Positions 24,961-37,280 of a stretch of 64,000 nucleotides of DNA are shown here, one piece after another; within the stretch, counting starts at the first letter, position 1; each line of letters starts with the position of its first letter. The DNA lies in contig NC_133396.1 of the NCBI RefSeq assembly GCF_047511655.1, forward strand, positions 133,743,490 to 133,807,489, given 5' to 3'. The stretch comes from Castor canadensis. Taxonomy: Eukaryota > Chordata > Mammalia > Rodentia > Castoridae. The notes below the pieces were generated by a model, which did no database searches, was not told where the DNA came from, and was given only the letters and a program-made list of their open reading frames with translations. The position numbers were made by a program, and so were the translations under genes.

Positions 24961-25527
24961 CTAATACTCTTCTGTGACTCAAAAACATGGAAGATGCCCA
25001 TGTCAGTCAATTAGAATTGTATATTTTCTTATTGATTGTTCATCTCATTTAGTAAGTACTCAACAGACTCCCTATTGTGCATTAAATCATAAAATTATTG
25101 CTCATATTTGACAACTAATTAATCAGGGGACTAGTAAGATGGAGCAAAGAACAATCCAAAGAATATCACATAGACAATCAGGAATATGGAGATGTTAACA
25201 GATACAGAAACTATCAATATGTACAATGTAAGACTATCTCTACTGGAAAAAGGTTGTCCAGATAGGAAAACAATATTAATCAGCTTTGCTTTTTTCCTAA
25301 TTCTAATTCTCTTGTGAAATCCCTTCATCTAGATACATTGTTTAATAATACCCCTGTATAGAAATGGATAGAGCCTTGGTCCAGTCAGGAAATACAAAAC
25401 TAAAATTCAAATGTGCCTGTGAAGCTGATAAAGGACTCAGGTGCTTCAGGTTGTAGAAAAATAGTAGCTTTATTTTAAAATGTTGGAGTGAAAACAATTG
25501 AGAGCTGTGTACACATAGGCAGCTATA

Positions 25528-25577
25528 GAATGTAAAGGTCACTTTTATGGAAGAATGTAAAGGTCACTTTTATGGAA
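25528..25577. repeat. Perfect tandem duplication, 25-bp unit, with AAAGGTCA
   Basis: The unit 'gaatgtaaaggtcacttt' plus 'tatggaa' occupies 25528-25552 and again, without change, 25553-25577. Each unit carries AAAGGTCA, the monomeric half-site bound by NR4A and ERR-type nuclear receptors in established knowledge. Function here is not shown. Confidence 0.9.
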
Positions 25578-26689
25578 GAAAGTAAACAAGGAACTTGCAC
25601 TAAACAGAGAACAACATCAGTTCTGCCTTCTGGTTCCTGTTTTTCACTGTGTATGTGAATTTGGGCAGATTATGAAGGCTCTCTGCAGGAACCGAGTTTT
25701 ACTGTGGGGTTCATTAGGCTCTCAGCGATGTAATGGAAAGACTTAACTCTATTCCAAGAATCTAACCCCTTGTGGGTATGAGAGTACTTTGCAAAGCACT
25801 TGACGAATAAACTGCGATGCATTTATCATTTAACCTTATGTTAGCTCTTACATAGTAATCATTTTAACAAATAGAACATAAAATCTCAGCTAGCTTATAT
25901 TTTTTAACTTTTATTTTGATTTGTTTCATCAAAAAGCTTCAGCAAAATCTCCAGCTCACAGGATGCTAAACATGTATGATGCAATAATGACTTGTCTTTA
26001 GAAACAAATGACTGTATTATTACATATTGTGAGTTTTGGAGGGGGTGAGCGAAATGTATTTTTTTCCTCACAGAAATAATGTGAGTCCTGGGTTTGTGTC
26101 TAGGTCATTCTGCAAGTTTTCACTTAATTCATGAACTTTCAACTAATGGTGGTAAATTGACATTATCATTTTAGGCCCTAAGCAGTCATTAAAACTTATG
26201 TGAAATTCAATGCACATTCTAAGAAGACATTACAAGCCGGTCATCTCTATTCATTTACTACAGCTACCACTCATGAACCATAGCATAGAGGAGGGGAGGA
26301 GCAGAGATCAGTCTTGTAATTTCCAAAAATTTACTTATTCTTCATGGGTGCCATAAATGAAGGCAACTGTCTAGATTAGGAGATCAAAATCAGAAGACAA
26401 AATTCTAGCTCTGTGGTGTCACAGTTGAAGTCTCCAAATTCACGCTGGCTGTTGTCCATCTAGGAAGATGGTGTGCTAGTTTGAGCATCCACAACACCCA
26501 TACTCTGGCCTTTAAGTGCCATTTTCCACATGGAGAAACCAGGGTTCTTTTCTGAGGTCATGTCGAAGAATACAGAAACCAACTTGAAAGGACCCTCGCT
26601 GGTCAAAGATGGGATAATTTAAAATAAAAAGTTTATTTTGAGACATTTCAAAACGTATGTCATAGTAAAGAGAAGCTTATAAAAAATTC

Positions 26690-26760
26690 CCAGGTGGGGG
26701 GTGAATATGATCAAAGTCCATTGTGTATCTGCATGAAAATGTAAAAAGAAAATCCCCAGG
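26690..26760 (+). mobile_element. Short L1 3' UTR fragment (probable)
   Basis: The text 'aggtggggggtgaatatgat' and 'caaagtccattgtgtatctg' followed by 'catgaaaatgtaaaaag' matches the sense version of the rodent L1 3' UTR. Plus orientation, about 70 bp. Confidence 0.5.
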
Positions 26761-27399
26761 CATCTTCCATACAGCACCAGCAGTGATCACTAAACTTCCT
26801 TCTCCACCACTTCATAATTTTAAAGTGGAAACCCAACAACATTCTGTTTAATCTATGAATATCTCAAGGTAAGGAATGTTTTAAAATCAAAATCGTGGTA
26901 TAATTTAAAGATGGAACAGTTTGAACATTAAGTATAATAACAACTATGGTTTGTTGAACCTTATCAACTATGTACAGTGTTTTTTAAAACTTATATCTTA
27001 CCTTTAGAGATGGTTAGGGTACTCACTCATTACTCTGAAAATTGTTAGACAAAAAGAAGTAATGGATGATTTATCTTGCTTTTCCTGTACACATTGTAGT
27101 TGGGGATAGCCAAATAATTACTAAGGTGAAAATTTTCTTTATAGAATGACAACAAATAAATACAGAAGGAATGCCTAATTCTCTAGCCCCTAACAAAATA
27201 ATGGATTTAGCCAGTGATTATCCTAAGCTCCTAGAACCATCGAGTGAAAAGTTGGTTAGGAAGTTTTTAATCAGCCAACCACACTGGAAAAGCCATTAAT
27301 CAATGTTAAAACCACCAAAATTTGAACATCTAAATATAGTTGCTGATATTATCAAACTTATCATGACACCACTTGTGGCATGTCCTTGTCAGAAATAAA

Positions 27400-27800
27400 G
27401 ACCAAACAATCAGAAATTAAATCTAAGCTTCTAGATGTAGCTTCCAGCTGACAGGAAACAAAGATAGAATAACATGCTACAAAAAGACACAAGAATCATA
27501 AAGGAGAGGTGGGTAGAACTGATAGTCCTTTGAAAGGGTCTTGAGAGATATGTCAACTAAATAGTGTTAACCTTGTTGGGTTTCTGATCCAAAGAAATAA
27601 AATAAAACATTTATGGGGTAGGGGAGCAATATGAATGTGGTCTGGGTAATGTAAGGTATCAAGGAATAATTGTTAATTTGATAGGTATGACCCTGATATT
27701 TTGGTTTTATTTAAAAATCTTTATTAAAATTCATAATATGATACATACAGATGATGAAATGATATGTTATCTGGGATTTTCTTCAAAAAACTTGCACTTC
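27400..27800. repeat. Ancient interspersed repeat, left part
   Basis: The text 'aggaataattgttaatttga' and 'gatgatgaaatgatatgtta' then 'tctgggattttcttcaaaaa' matches a common ancient mammalian repeat whose next block ('gctgggtgatgggtacatg'-like) appears only at 29,425-29,460. I infer that a SINE and an L1 inserted into it. I cannot name the family. Confidence 0.4.
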
Positions 27801-27844
27801 CTAGTGTGACCCCAAGATCTAGCAGCAACCGGAATCCAGAATCT

Positions 27845-28078
27845 CCTCCTCCTCCTCTTCCTTCTTTGTGGTACTTGGGTTTGAACTCAGGGCCTCACGC
27901 TTAGCTAGATGGGCACTCAACCACTTGAGCCACCCTCCCAGCCCTTTTTTGTGTTGGGTATTTTTGAGAAAGGGTCTCTCAAACTATGTGCCAGGGACTG
28001 GCTTCAAACTGTGATCCTCCTGATCTCTGCCTCTTGAGTAGCTAGGATAACCAGTGTAAGCCACCAGCAGCTGGCTTC
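27845..28078 (-). mobile_element. SINE with short target-site duplication
   Basis: The body has 'ttgggtttgaactcagggcc', 'ccacttgagccaccctccca' and 'tcttgagtagctaggataac'. The short repeat 'cagaatct' flanks it at 27837-27844 and 28078-28085. A CTC-rich stretch replaces the T run at the left end. Minus orientation. Confidence 0.8.
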
Positions 28079-28257
28079 AGAATCTAATTCTTACATCTTT
28101 ATAAATCACTAAGAGATTAATATACACATTAAGGATTTAGAAGCCCTTCTCTAAAATACTTGGTGTAGAGGAGTGTGTGGGTGAGTAACAAGTAAAAGTG
28201 GCAACTACCAACACTTTTTTTTTTGATGGTTCACTATTATGATCTCTTGTTTATGTT

Positions 28258-29430
28258 ATTTTTTTAAATTTTATTATTCATATGGGCATACAAGGCTTGG
28301 GTCATTTCTCCCCCCTCCCCCACCCCCTCAATACCCAGCAGAAAATATTTTGCCCTTATTTCTAATTTTGTTGAAGAGAGAGTATAAGCAATAATAGAAA
28401 GGAACAAGGGTTTTTGCTGGTTGAGATAAGGATAGCTATACAGGGAGTTGACTCACATTAATTTCCTGTGCGTGTGTTACCTTCTAGGTTAATTCTTTTT
28501 GATCTACCCTTTTCTCTAGTTCCTGGTCCCCTTTTCCTATTGGCCCCAGTTGCTTTTAAGGTATCTGCTTTAGTTTCTCTGTGTTACGGGCAACAAATGC
28601 TAGCTAATTTTTTAGGTGTCTTACCTATCCTCATCCCTCCCTTGTGTGCTCTTGCTTTTATCATGTGCTCAAAGTCCAATCCCCTTGCTGTGTTTGCCCT
28701 TGATCTAATGTCCACATATGAAGAAGAACATACGATTTTTGGTCTTTTGGGCCAGGCTAACCTCACTCAGAATGATGTTCTCCAATTCCATCCATTTACC
28801 AGCGAATGATAACATTTCGTTCTTCTTCATGGCTGCATAAAATTCCATTGTGTATAGATACCACATTTTCTTAATCCATTCATCAGTGGTGAGGCATCTT
28901 AGCTGTTTCCATAGCTTGCCTATTGTGAATAGTGCCGCAATAAACATGGGTGTGCAGGTGCCTCTGGAGTAACCTGTGTCTCAGTCTTTTGGGTATATCC
29001 CCAACAGTGGTATTGCTGGATCAAATGGTAGATCAATGTTTAGCTTTTTGAGTAGCCTCCAAATTTTTTTCCAGAGTGGTTGTACTAGTTTACATTCCCA
29101 CCAACAGTATAAGAGGGTTCCTTTTTCCCCGCATCCTCGCCAACACCTGTTGTTGGTGGTGTTGCTAATGATGGCTATTCTAACAGGGGTGAGGTGGAAT
29201 CTTAGTGTGATTTTAATTTGCATTTCCTTTATTGCTAGAGATGGTGAGCATTTTTTCATGTGTTTTTTGGCCATTTGAATTTCTTCTTTTGAGAAAGTTC
29301 TGTTTAGTTCATGTGCCCATTTCTTTATTGGTTCATTAGTTTTGGGAGAATTTAGTTTTTTAAGTTCCCTACATATTCTGGTTATCAGTCCTTTGTCTGA
29401 TGTGCAACTGGCAAATATTTTAAAAACCGG
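28258..29430 (-). mobile_element. 5'-truncated L1 (ORF2 C-terminus plus 3' UTR)
   Basis: Read on the minus strand, this is the end of an L1. It keeps the ORF2 C-terminal text (for example WKQLRCLTTDEWIKKMWYL, MEFYAAMKKNEM, and [16 protein letters not shown]) in separate frames with stops, so the reverse transcriptase protein is dead and incomplete. A C-rich tract at about 28310-28330 is the G-rich tract of the L1 3' UTR. The T/A-rich left end is the former A tail. The copy is fairly young by its clean wording. No clear target-site duplication was found. Confidence 0.85.
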
Positions 29431-29747
29431 GTGATGGATGTTTGCCTGGTAGGGTTATGACTGGTAATAAATCAAATATGCTTAAATCAGGGACTGCTTC
29501 TATGCATGTTAGCTGTCCATCCAGTGATTCACTTTAATTTTAGTTTGAGGAGCTATGAAGTGTTGAGATCAGTGTTGCCCTACTTCCTCCATTTCTTCTC
29601 ATCCCTGTTTGTCAAGTTATTGGCTAACATTCAGAAAGTTGGAAGGAATGTTTCTTTTAAAAGTAAAAAAAATCTTACAAAATCACATTGTTCCTTTAGA
29701 GAGACTTATTTTAAACCACTCAAATTATTGTCAATTTCTCTCTCTAG

Positions 29748-29824
29748 GCACGCTTACAGAGGCCTCTTAAGAGCTTTGATGGTGCTCTGTATGATGACGA
29801 TGATGACATTGAACGAGCAAGCAA
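29748..29824 (+). CDS. DENND1B: DENND1B internal exon with acidic tract
   Basis: A 77-nt exon with acceptor 'ctctctag' and donor 'gtaagt' (CAA|GTAAGT). It encodes ARLQRPLKSFDGALY then five aspartates and IERAS, with two bases (AA) of a split codon that the next exon completes to Lys. I chose this donor over the GT four bases later because only this one keeps the frame with TTG TCT TCT in the next exon. Confidence 0.93.
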
Positions 29825-30738
29825 GTAAGTAAAGGACTCTGGTGTCCTCATAAGGAGTTTCAGGTGATGAGTATTTCAGAGAATCTATATGCCATGTCCT
29901 TCAGCTAAAGGAGCCAGAGCTGGGAATACTGTGGGGTGAAGCCTTGGGACAGGAAAGCAAGCCAGACTTGAAATATCTTATTCTTGGGAAACAGTGATGC
30001 CTGCAGAAATATCTGGGATAGCAGTAAAGGGGGCATAGAAGCTCACCTAAATTAGTTTCTCACCCTTGGCTAGAAAGGGCTGTTTAGATATGGGGGGCAA
30101 TAATAACCATCACTTTGAAGTAAATTGAATTGAGGGAGACACTAAAGTCTAGCTTAACATCAGAAGATGAAACTTTAGTAGAAAGTATTAAAATTAATTT
30201 TAATATAAAGGGAAATCACTTTTATTTATTATGTTTAACTTTTCCACAATAGTAGGATATAAGGGGATGACAGGATCATCCATTCTTTTTATTACATTGA
30301 GTAAATCTGTCTATATAAAAGAATATGCATTCTTCTCTAAAATAAATGAGCAAATACAGAAAGGAAAAACTTACATAAAACATTAATATTCAATCTAATA
30401 CCTGTAAGGTAAAGTTCTCCAATCCCACAGAGCTAGACTGCATGAAAAGTTTTGCTGCTTCTCCAGATTGATGGGGTACCATGGATTTTGGGCTTATTTA
30501 TTCTTGATACAAATGTTTAACATGTCCAGAATTTGAAATTGGTCTGTATATAGCTATGCACCTCCAAAGCCATGCAGATTGGTTGGGCTGTGAGCCAATT
30601 GTTGTTTATTGTCATTGTTCCACTAAAATGTCACTTTCATTTAAAATTGTCTGATTAATTGAAAGTAGTTTACCAGAAGTTGCTTCCACGCTGCATGCCT
30701 GGGTCATTGCCTACAACTGCATGTTTTATTTCTCTCAG

Positions 30739-30955
30739 GTTGTCTTCTGAAGATGGTGAAGAAGCTTCTGCTTATTTTTATGAAAGTGATGACTCTGTGG
30801 AAACAAGAGTGAAGACACCTTATTCGGGTGAAATGGACTTACTAGGGGAGATCCTAGACACGCTAAGCACCCACAGCTCTGACCAAGGAAAGCTGGCTGC
30901 TGCAAAGAGCTTGGATTTCTTTAGATCAATGGATGATATTGATTACAAGCCCACG
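30739..30955 (+). CDS. DENND1B: DENND1B internal exon
   Basis: A 217-nt exon with acceptor 'ttctctcag' and donor 'gtcagt'. Its first base completes the split Lys codon; the remaining 72 codons encode a Ser/Glu/Asp-rich stretch starting LSSEDGEEASAYFYESDDS, containing YSGEMDLLGEILDTLSTH and ending SMDDIDYKPT. The leucine-rich EMDLLGEILDTL part may be an amphipathic helix. The rest looks disordered, as expected for this tail. Confidence 0.95.
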
Positions 30956-31104
30956 GTCAGTTAATTTTTTAACTAATAAAGTTAAATGATAGCATTCTTG
31001 CCTTTGTGGAAACATTTAATCTTAAGTAAGTTAAAAACTTTAAACTTCAAAAATATGGTAAAACATAATCACTGAGAATTCTTGCTCCATATCTCACACA
31101 AAAT

Positions 31105-31265
31105 AAGACAGAGGAACTTCTTGCAGTGGCTTTAAGGGATTGAGAGGGAGAGATGGTGGAGGTGATCTAATCAGTATACAACACAAGCCTAACTGGAATC
31201 GTTGCTATGAATCCCCCTGTATAATGAATATATCATAATAAAAATTTTCATAATAATAAAAAAGA
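31105..31265 (+). mobile_element. L1 3' end fragment
   Basis: The text 'tgagagggagagatggtgga', 'agcctaactggaatcgttgc', 'tatgaatccccctgtataat' and an A-rich tail with repeated 'aataataaaa' matches the sense 3' terminus of a rodent L1 subfamily. It lies in the last DENND1B intron, plus orientation. Confidence 0.55.
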
Positions 31266-31511
31266 ATTGTTTCTAGTACTAAAATTTTAACATTTTCCCT
31301 TTCACTTATCCAGTTCTTACAGTTATTGTCATTAACTGAAAGTCTTTTGTTCAGCAGTAGTAGTTTCTTGCAATTTAATCTTATAGTTCTCTTATTTGGG
31401 AAATTAAAAAGCTATGAAATAGTCCTGCTTTTTTTTATTTCCTGGGTTTTTAAGAAAAATTGTGATAAATTTGTTTACTCAACTCATTTTTTTCCATTTT
31501 CTTCAAAAATG

Positions 31512-31585
31512 GGGGCAGGGCTCAAAGGTAAAGCACTGTCTGGCAAACACAAGACCCTGAGATTAAAAAAAGTAATAACCAACCT
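31512..31585 (+). mobile_element. Diverged short SINE
   Basis: The text 'gggctcaaaggtaaagcact', 'gtctggcaaacacaagaccc' and 'tgagattaaaaaaagtaata' is the plus-strand form of the tRNA-like SINE (gtggctcaagtggtagagcac ... gccctgagttcaa). Strongly diverged. Confidence 0.55.
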
Positions 31586-31888
31586 GAAGAGATAGAAGTA
31601 TGAGGAATGGTTCCCCCATTCTGAGTATAGGAGGCTCTAGAACCTCACATGAATTATAAGCTCTAGTTTGAATTTGATAGATGACAATTATAAGAACATG
31701 AAAACTAAAGTGTACCCCATTTCATTCGGATGTGTCAGAGTTAACTGCCAATACTACAGTCCCTCTGGGAGGAGCTGCAAGCTTCCAGCCTTGAAGGACA
31801 CAAGCATTGATTTCCACATGGAAAACAATTGCCAAAGAAATGCTAGACTTTAATTATAAGTGTCTGACTTTGTTGTTTCTTCTTTCAG

Positions 31889-32440
31889 AATAAATCCAAT
31901 GCCCCCAGTGAGAATAACCTGGCCCTCCTATGTGGAGCTTCTGGTGATCAAGCAGACTGGAATCTTGGGCAGGATGACAGCGCCCTCCATGGCAAGCACC
32001 TTCCTCCATCCCCCAGAAAGCGGGTTTCCTCTAGTGGACTGACAGATTCTCTGTTCATCCTCAAAGAAGAAAACAGCGAAAGACCCCTCAGTGCTGACAA
32101 TGTGAGTGGCCCTACTGTCATAGAAAAACCAGCTTCTCCTTCAAGATTGGATCTCCAGCTAGCTACCCCTGAAGTGTCTGAAACTGATCAAGGGAAAACA
32201 GAACAGAAGGAAACACTAAGCCAGATTTCAGATGACCTGCTTAAATCCAGCCTTGGACGACGCCCATCTACTTTCGTTCCCTGGGAGAAAGAAGGAAAAG
32301 AAGTCCCTGAGACTTCAGAAGATGTCGGACTGCTCCACGAAGTTGTGTCATTATGTCACATGTCATCGTCTGACTTCCAGCAAGTCTTACACATTTCACA
32401 AGAAAATACAAGTGGAAAACCAAGCTTAAGTCACCAATGA
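31889..32440 (+). CDS. DENND1B: DENND1B terminal coding exon
   Basis: The acceptor 'cttctttcag' is followed by 183 codons and TGA at 32438-32440. The protein part begins NKSNAPSENNLALLCGASGD, contains SPRKRVSSSGLTDSLFILK and SQISDDLLKSSLGRRPSTFV, then WEKEGKEVPETSEDVGLLHE, and ends GKPSLSHQ. I recognise it as the long-isoform C-terminus of DENND1B. It is Ser/Glu-rich, without a folded domain or membrane segment. In known biology DENND1B activates RAB35 and links to endocytic adaptors through its tail. Together the visible exons give about 372 residues, roughly the second half of a protein of about 775. The frame is fully open, so the gene looks functional. Gene order with CRB1 supports the call. 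Confidence 0.95.
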   Translation, partial: NKSNAPSENNLALLCGASGDQADWNLGQDDSALHGKHLPPSPRKRVSSSGLTDSLFILKEENSERPLSADNVSGPTVIEKPASPSRLDLQLATPEVSETDQGKTEQKETLSQISDDLLKSSLGRRPSTFVPWEKEGKEVPETSEDVGLLHEVVSLCHMSSSDFQQVLHISQENTSGKPSLSHQ

Positions 32441-33349
32441 AGGGTCAAGTCACTTGCATCTAAGTGTATAGATGTAAGGTGAGACATTTTGGGATTCCCT
32501 ATGTTCTGCCTAGTAAACAGAATTATTTGAGGGAATGACAACTCTTACTATTATTTAATTTTTTTTCTTTTGGGACATAATTTCCCCTCCTTGTTCATCT
32601 CATGGATATATGCTATCCATTGATTTTTAAATATAAAGCAAATTCTTCTACTGTGTTGTTAAATCAGGTACGGGTTGTATATATGTTGAAAGTATGTGTT
32701 GAATATATGGTTCCCCAGTATTTGGTGCTTAAATGCTATTCATTTTATTTAAACTAAGTATGCATCTATAATCCTTGCACATAACCAGTAGCTACTGTAC
32801 TAATCTGGTTGAGCATGAACTGATATTGAAACTTATCAAAACTCTCTTGAAATTGATGAAATTGTTAACCCACTAATTGCCTTAATGTTAAAAGCTATGT
32901 TAAGCATACAAATAACTTATGAAATTACATGTAAAGTCTGAAAGATAAGTTTTTTTTTCTGCAGAGCAATAATGCCTTTTTCTACTCATCAAATGAAGGT
33001 CAACATTCATTTTTCAAGGTTAAAAGCTCTTTTTTGGAAATAATTTGCTTTTATAAGGACATTGCAGCCATGTTTTCTCCAAAAACAGTATAAAGGTATA
33101 TATTTGCCTTTCACTCAGTGAAATATATGAAGTGCTGAATAATAATGTGAAGTTAATGACTTCTGTTTACAAATGAGACATTAAAATGTTCACAGTCTCT
33201 CTCTGCCTTTGCTGTCTAGGATTATGCATCAAGAAAGACAAATGCAACATGAACTGACCTGAAAAAAAAGTTTTATGTTTTTTCTTAACTAATGATTATC
33301 CACCAAAATGCATGAAATTTACTTTTTAACATATCAACTTTGTATTTTA

Positions 33350-34110
33350 GAATTTTTAGTTTTTATAGAGACATTGCAGAGGCAGTACTGAGAGCTCCCA
33401 TCTATTCCTACACCCACTTTTCTCTGTTATTGACATTTTATGTCAATGTGGCACAGTTGCCACAGTTCATGAACCAATATTAGTAGCCCATACTGTATTC
33501 AGCATTCCAATTTCTTCCCTAATACCTGTTTTCTGTCCCAGGATTCCATCCAGAATGCCATATTATCTTTAGTTGTCCTGTTTCCTTAGGCAGCTTTTAG
33601 CTTTGGCAGTTTATCTTAGACATTCCTTGTTTTGATGACCTTGACAATTTTGAGGAGTAGAGATCAGATATATTGTAGAGTGCCATCTCTTGGGATTTGT
33701 CTGCTATTTTTCTCCTAATTATACTAGGACTATGTATGGGTTTTGGGGAAGAAGATCACAGAAGTGCCATTTTCATCATGTCATATGAAGGACATGTACT
33801 ATGGACATGCCTTCTGAGTACTGACTTGATAACCTGATGAGGTAGTTAGTGTTTGCTGGGTTTCTCCACTGTGAGTTGACTCTTCCCACCTTTCTATTCT
33901 GTAGTCTTGGAAGGATGTCTCTATGAGCACCCGTATTTAGGGAGTAAGGACTTAAGCTCCTATCTCCTTTAAGACAGAGAAGTATCTTAAAAAATCATTT
34001 GGAATTCTTCTTTATGAGAAATTTGTCTCCCTAAATTTTACTGTTATGCTTTGGCACTCATCAGGGAAGGAATCATATACTGATTACATCATGTTAGACT
34101 AGACAACCAG
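33350..34110. repeat. Ancient L1M-type 3' UTR fragment
   Basis: The block order is that of L1M-family 3' UTRs: 'gagctcccatctattcctac', 'ccatccagaatgccatatta', 'tgatgaccttgacaattttg', 'gaggagtagagatcagatat', 'ggttttggggaagaagatca' and 'tttctccactgtgagttgac'. Diverged. It is probably transcribed as part of the DENND1B 3' UTR. Confidence 0.65.
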
Positions 34111-35574
34111 GTATAATCAGGAAAAAACAACCCTGGAGATGTGATGGTTAATTTGTTATTTCTACACTCAGTGAACCTATTCTATATGTCCCCAATCATG
34201 ACTATTTTTAAAAATTATCTTTTTAAATTAATGTTTGAAAAACTACTCAAGAACCCCAATAAGTCTGTACTCTATTTTCTAAAAGAATATAATTTCAATT
34301 AAAATCTTAGAGTGAGGTTTGTTTTAAAATATTGCTTATATATACTTAGGTATTTTTAAAACTACATTCCAAAATTTAAATGGGTATATTTTATTTGAGG
34401 TAATCATTCATTCATGACTAAAAACAAAAATGGATTTTGTTTTCCTTATAAGAATAGACTCTATGTTACATATGAAAAAATATTTAATCCTTGTTTTTTT
34501 TAGCACAAAAGTAAGATTCTAGGTCCTTGCCCAATATGTCTTTTACAAACTCTAATTTACTGAAATAAATAATAAAAAAAGTCTGTAGATCAGAAGAGTA
34601 GTTTTAAGTAAGAAGGAAAAAGGGTTACTCTGGTGATTTATCTGCTTGGCAAACATTCCTTGATAAGTTGTGAAAAGCAAACTTTAATATCAGGTTTTAG
34701 AAGGGGTGAATACTTTCCTAATAGTTTGGAGAATGAGACAGTCATGGGTATAGCACCAACTACATTTGGGCTCTAGTCCATTTACTTACCAAACACGATG
34801 GCCACAGAGATCTGAGTGCTTTTTCTATCCTTCAGTCAGTCACCTCACAATCACCTCACAAGGTGTTTGGCTATAATATTACGTTGTTTTTAGGATATTT
34901 AGCCAGTTACAACATAATTGTCTTAATGTATTTTAAAGTGCTCTGTGCCTTATTTTAACATGCAAAAATTAACTATTTCACTCCATTAGAAACAAAAGAA
35001 AACCAAGATTCTACCTATTATTCTTGAACAAAGAATATTCAGAAGACTAGTAGCAAGTATTGGTATTTGAATTCATTAAAATTTTGAGTATTCAAAGTCT
35101 GCTTTTAAACTCAAATTCCCAGTATTATGGTGAATATATAAGAATGAAGTGACGTTAGGGTGAGTTCTGAAATAAACAAACAAAAGTATTATTTTCTGCT
35201 GTGTCCATATTTTCTGTTGTAACAGAACTAAATATTGATATGTTCCCCTGCTGTTTCAAGTTCTTTTTCAAAAAGGCAACATGTGTTCCTCAGTAGGATT
35301 GTATAGACTGATGCCTGTGGTTTTGGCATGCAGTCTTTTACATGACCTCTGAACTGGGTCATGTTCTTCCAGAGTCCCACCCTAGCTTTTATCCTGTTCC
35401 TTTAGATATTGTATGCGTGGTGTTTCTGGGGAGAGACAGATGATATATAAATTTAGGAGCTCTTGGTAAGTGAAAATGTTGCTAAGTGGTGTATTTTTAT
35501 GATTACCTAGTTCGGCATGTCTTGCTAACCAAATGACAGCATGATTTTTTTTCAATTAAAAATTAATAACTCCT

Positions 35575-35690
35575 TCATTTACAAAATATTTATTATTTTT
35601 TTGGTACCAGTCTTGAGCAAGGTACCATCACTGAGGTTGTGAGGGGACTAAAATAATTAATATAGTCCCTCCTTTGACTGAATCAATCAC
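35575..35690 (+). repeat. L2-like fossil fragment (tentative)
   Basis: The text 'tttacaaaatatttattatt' followed by 'tagtccctcctttgactg' weakly resembles the L2 block 'caaatatttattgagcac ... gtccctgccct'. Confidence 0.3.
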
Positions 35691-36882
35691 AAGGAAGAGG
35701 AATTGCAAATGTATCAAAATAATAATGACTATGATGATACAATAATATATTTTGCTTAGAAGTTGCTAGCCAAGAATCTAACACCAAAATAGTTTTTTAT
35801 AGCTGTTTAAAGCATGCTGTGAGCACAGAACCATAGAAACTTTTCTGATTTCATTAGCTTTCTTCATTGTCATGCTAATTACTGTGATGCTGCTAAGGTA
35901 CCACTTTGAAAGATAAGTGTCCTTGCTGATCTGACTGTCAGATACTCTGGTAACACAGGGCCTTGTATATGGAGTGATGCTCCTTGGTAGTCCATAGGCC
36001 TCTTGTCAGTTTAGGAAGGAGTAACTGAGCTATGACTGGGAACACAGTTATGTCAATGGGAATCCAAATTTTACTTCAAAAAAATCTTGACAATAGCATC
36101 CTCTAGAAATAGTCCCTTCCTTTTACAATTAAAGCTGTGTAGGTGACAATGCTGTTTTTAGGATTCTGTGCTCATATCCTAATACTAGGATCCAGGAATG
36201 TTCATGAATTAGCTGTTTCTTAAATAAAGTGATGATGTAGATTTCTGATCAAGAAGAGAAAGCTGTGAATATTCTTATAACCAGTAGACCTTCATTCTCT
36301 GTTTGAATTTCCAGAAGATTGATTACTTTCATGAGTAAATTTTCTGGTAAGAATTCTACTTTCTTTGGCTTCAAAGATCCTGAATCTGAGAAGATATTTG
36401 TAAATCAGAACATTAGTTTAGAAATGTAAAATGAATCCTAAACTTAATTTCCCCGAAGCACTTCGTAATGTAGGAAGTAGTTTTTAGAAGCCCTGTATCA
36501 AGTCCAGTAACATTGTATATGTTTCTGAAAGCTTCTTTAAGAGGCAGAATGATGTTGGGCAAGCCAGTTAACATTATGACTTGGTCAAGAGATAGGGAAT
36601 TATGTACATTTAGACCCAAACATATTTTATTTTGAAAAATAATAGGATTTTGTGCAATATTTTTCTTGCATAATTTAGTTCATATAAATATGCACATCTG
36701 CTTATTTGGCAGATGCCTGAAGGTCATATCTTTCAGTATTTGCGTTAAACAGTATGTAGCAATGTTCTGTGTGATTTTTAGGGGAAAAATCCTTTATGTT
36801 GTTGGCAGGAGAAATGTTTTTGTTTATTTAAAATAATTATGGATGTTGCATTATTGTATCATAAACTAACTGCCTCTGCCAC

Positions 36883-36888
36883 AATAAA
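36883..36888 (+). terminator. DENND1B: Candidate polyadenylation signal AATAAA
   Basis: AATAAA lies in the context 'gccacaataaatatgcaata', about 4.4 kb after the DENND1B stop. One of several candidates; the next strong one is at 37281-37286. Confidence 0.35.
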
Positions 36889-37280
36889 TATGCAATAAGA
36901 AAATCTTGTACCTTAGATTAGTGTTGACAATATTGTTACTTTAAAAGGTGTTCATGGTACAAAGTGCTCATTCTTCATATGTGCATTTAGTAAGTACTCT
37001 GTGCTCCACACCACGTAAATATAGATGGCATTTGTATGGTGACGACCATGTGTGTAGACTGTAACATCCTTTGTGATGAATCTTTGCTCAGAGTTATTAA
37101 GGGGGCATTGCCAATACTTTTTGACTGTCTATAAATTAAGTTAATTTTTTGTACGATGTACAGTTTGTTTAACCTTAGAGCTTCTATAGATTTCTACTTT
37201 TATTATAATTATACTTGAATGAGGCAGAAAGCACTGTGGAAAATTTGTAGCTTTGGATGCCATAAGCAAATATACCAAAA

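Larger units (their letters stand above)
8244..29747 (+). other. DENND1B: Large DENND1B intron (21.5 kb)
   Basis: The boundaries are the strong donor GTAAGT at 8244 and acceptor 'tctctctag' ending at 29747. Inside are a MER-type fossil, an LTR fossil, L1 3' ends, MIR and L2 copies, SINEs, an (AC)n repeat, three CTCF-like motifs and an antisense truncated L1. No further DENND1B exon and no other gene was recognised. Stretches of more than 300 bp with nothing recognisable include about 8,760-9,670, 11,360-13,380, 15,000-17,770, 18,335-20,460 and 25,600-26,690. Confidence 0.85.

Noticed and set aside
28468-28809. 113-codon open frame on the plus strand
   Set aside because: It is the antisense of the L1 3' region; the same sequence recurs as a repeat at 41.4-41.6 kb.
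28976-29278. 100-codon open frame on the plus strand
   Set aside because: It is antisense to the L1 ORF2 C-terminus, which is read on the minus strand.
29506-29832. 108-codon open frame on the plus strand, partly over a real exon
   Set aside because: The frame differs from that of the DENND1B exon at 29748-29824 and runs through the acceptor; it is an overlap by chance.
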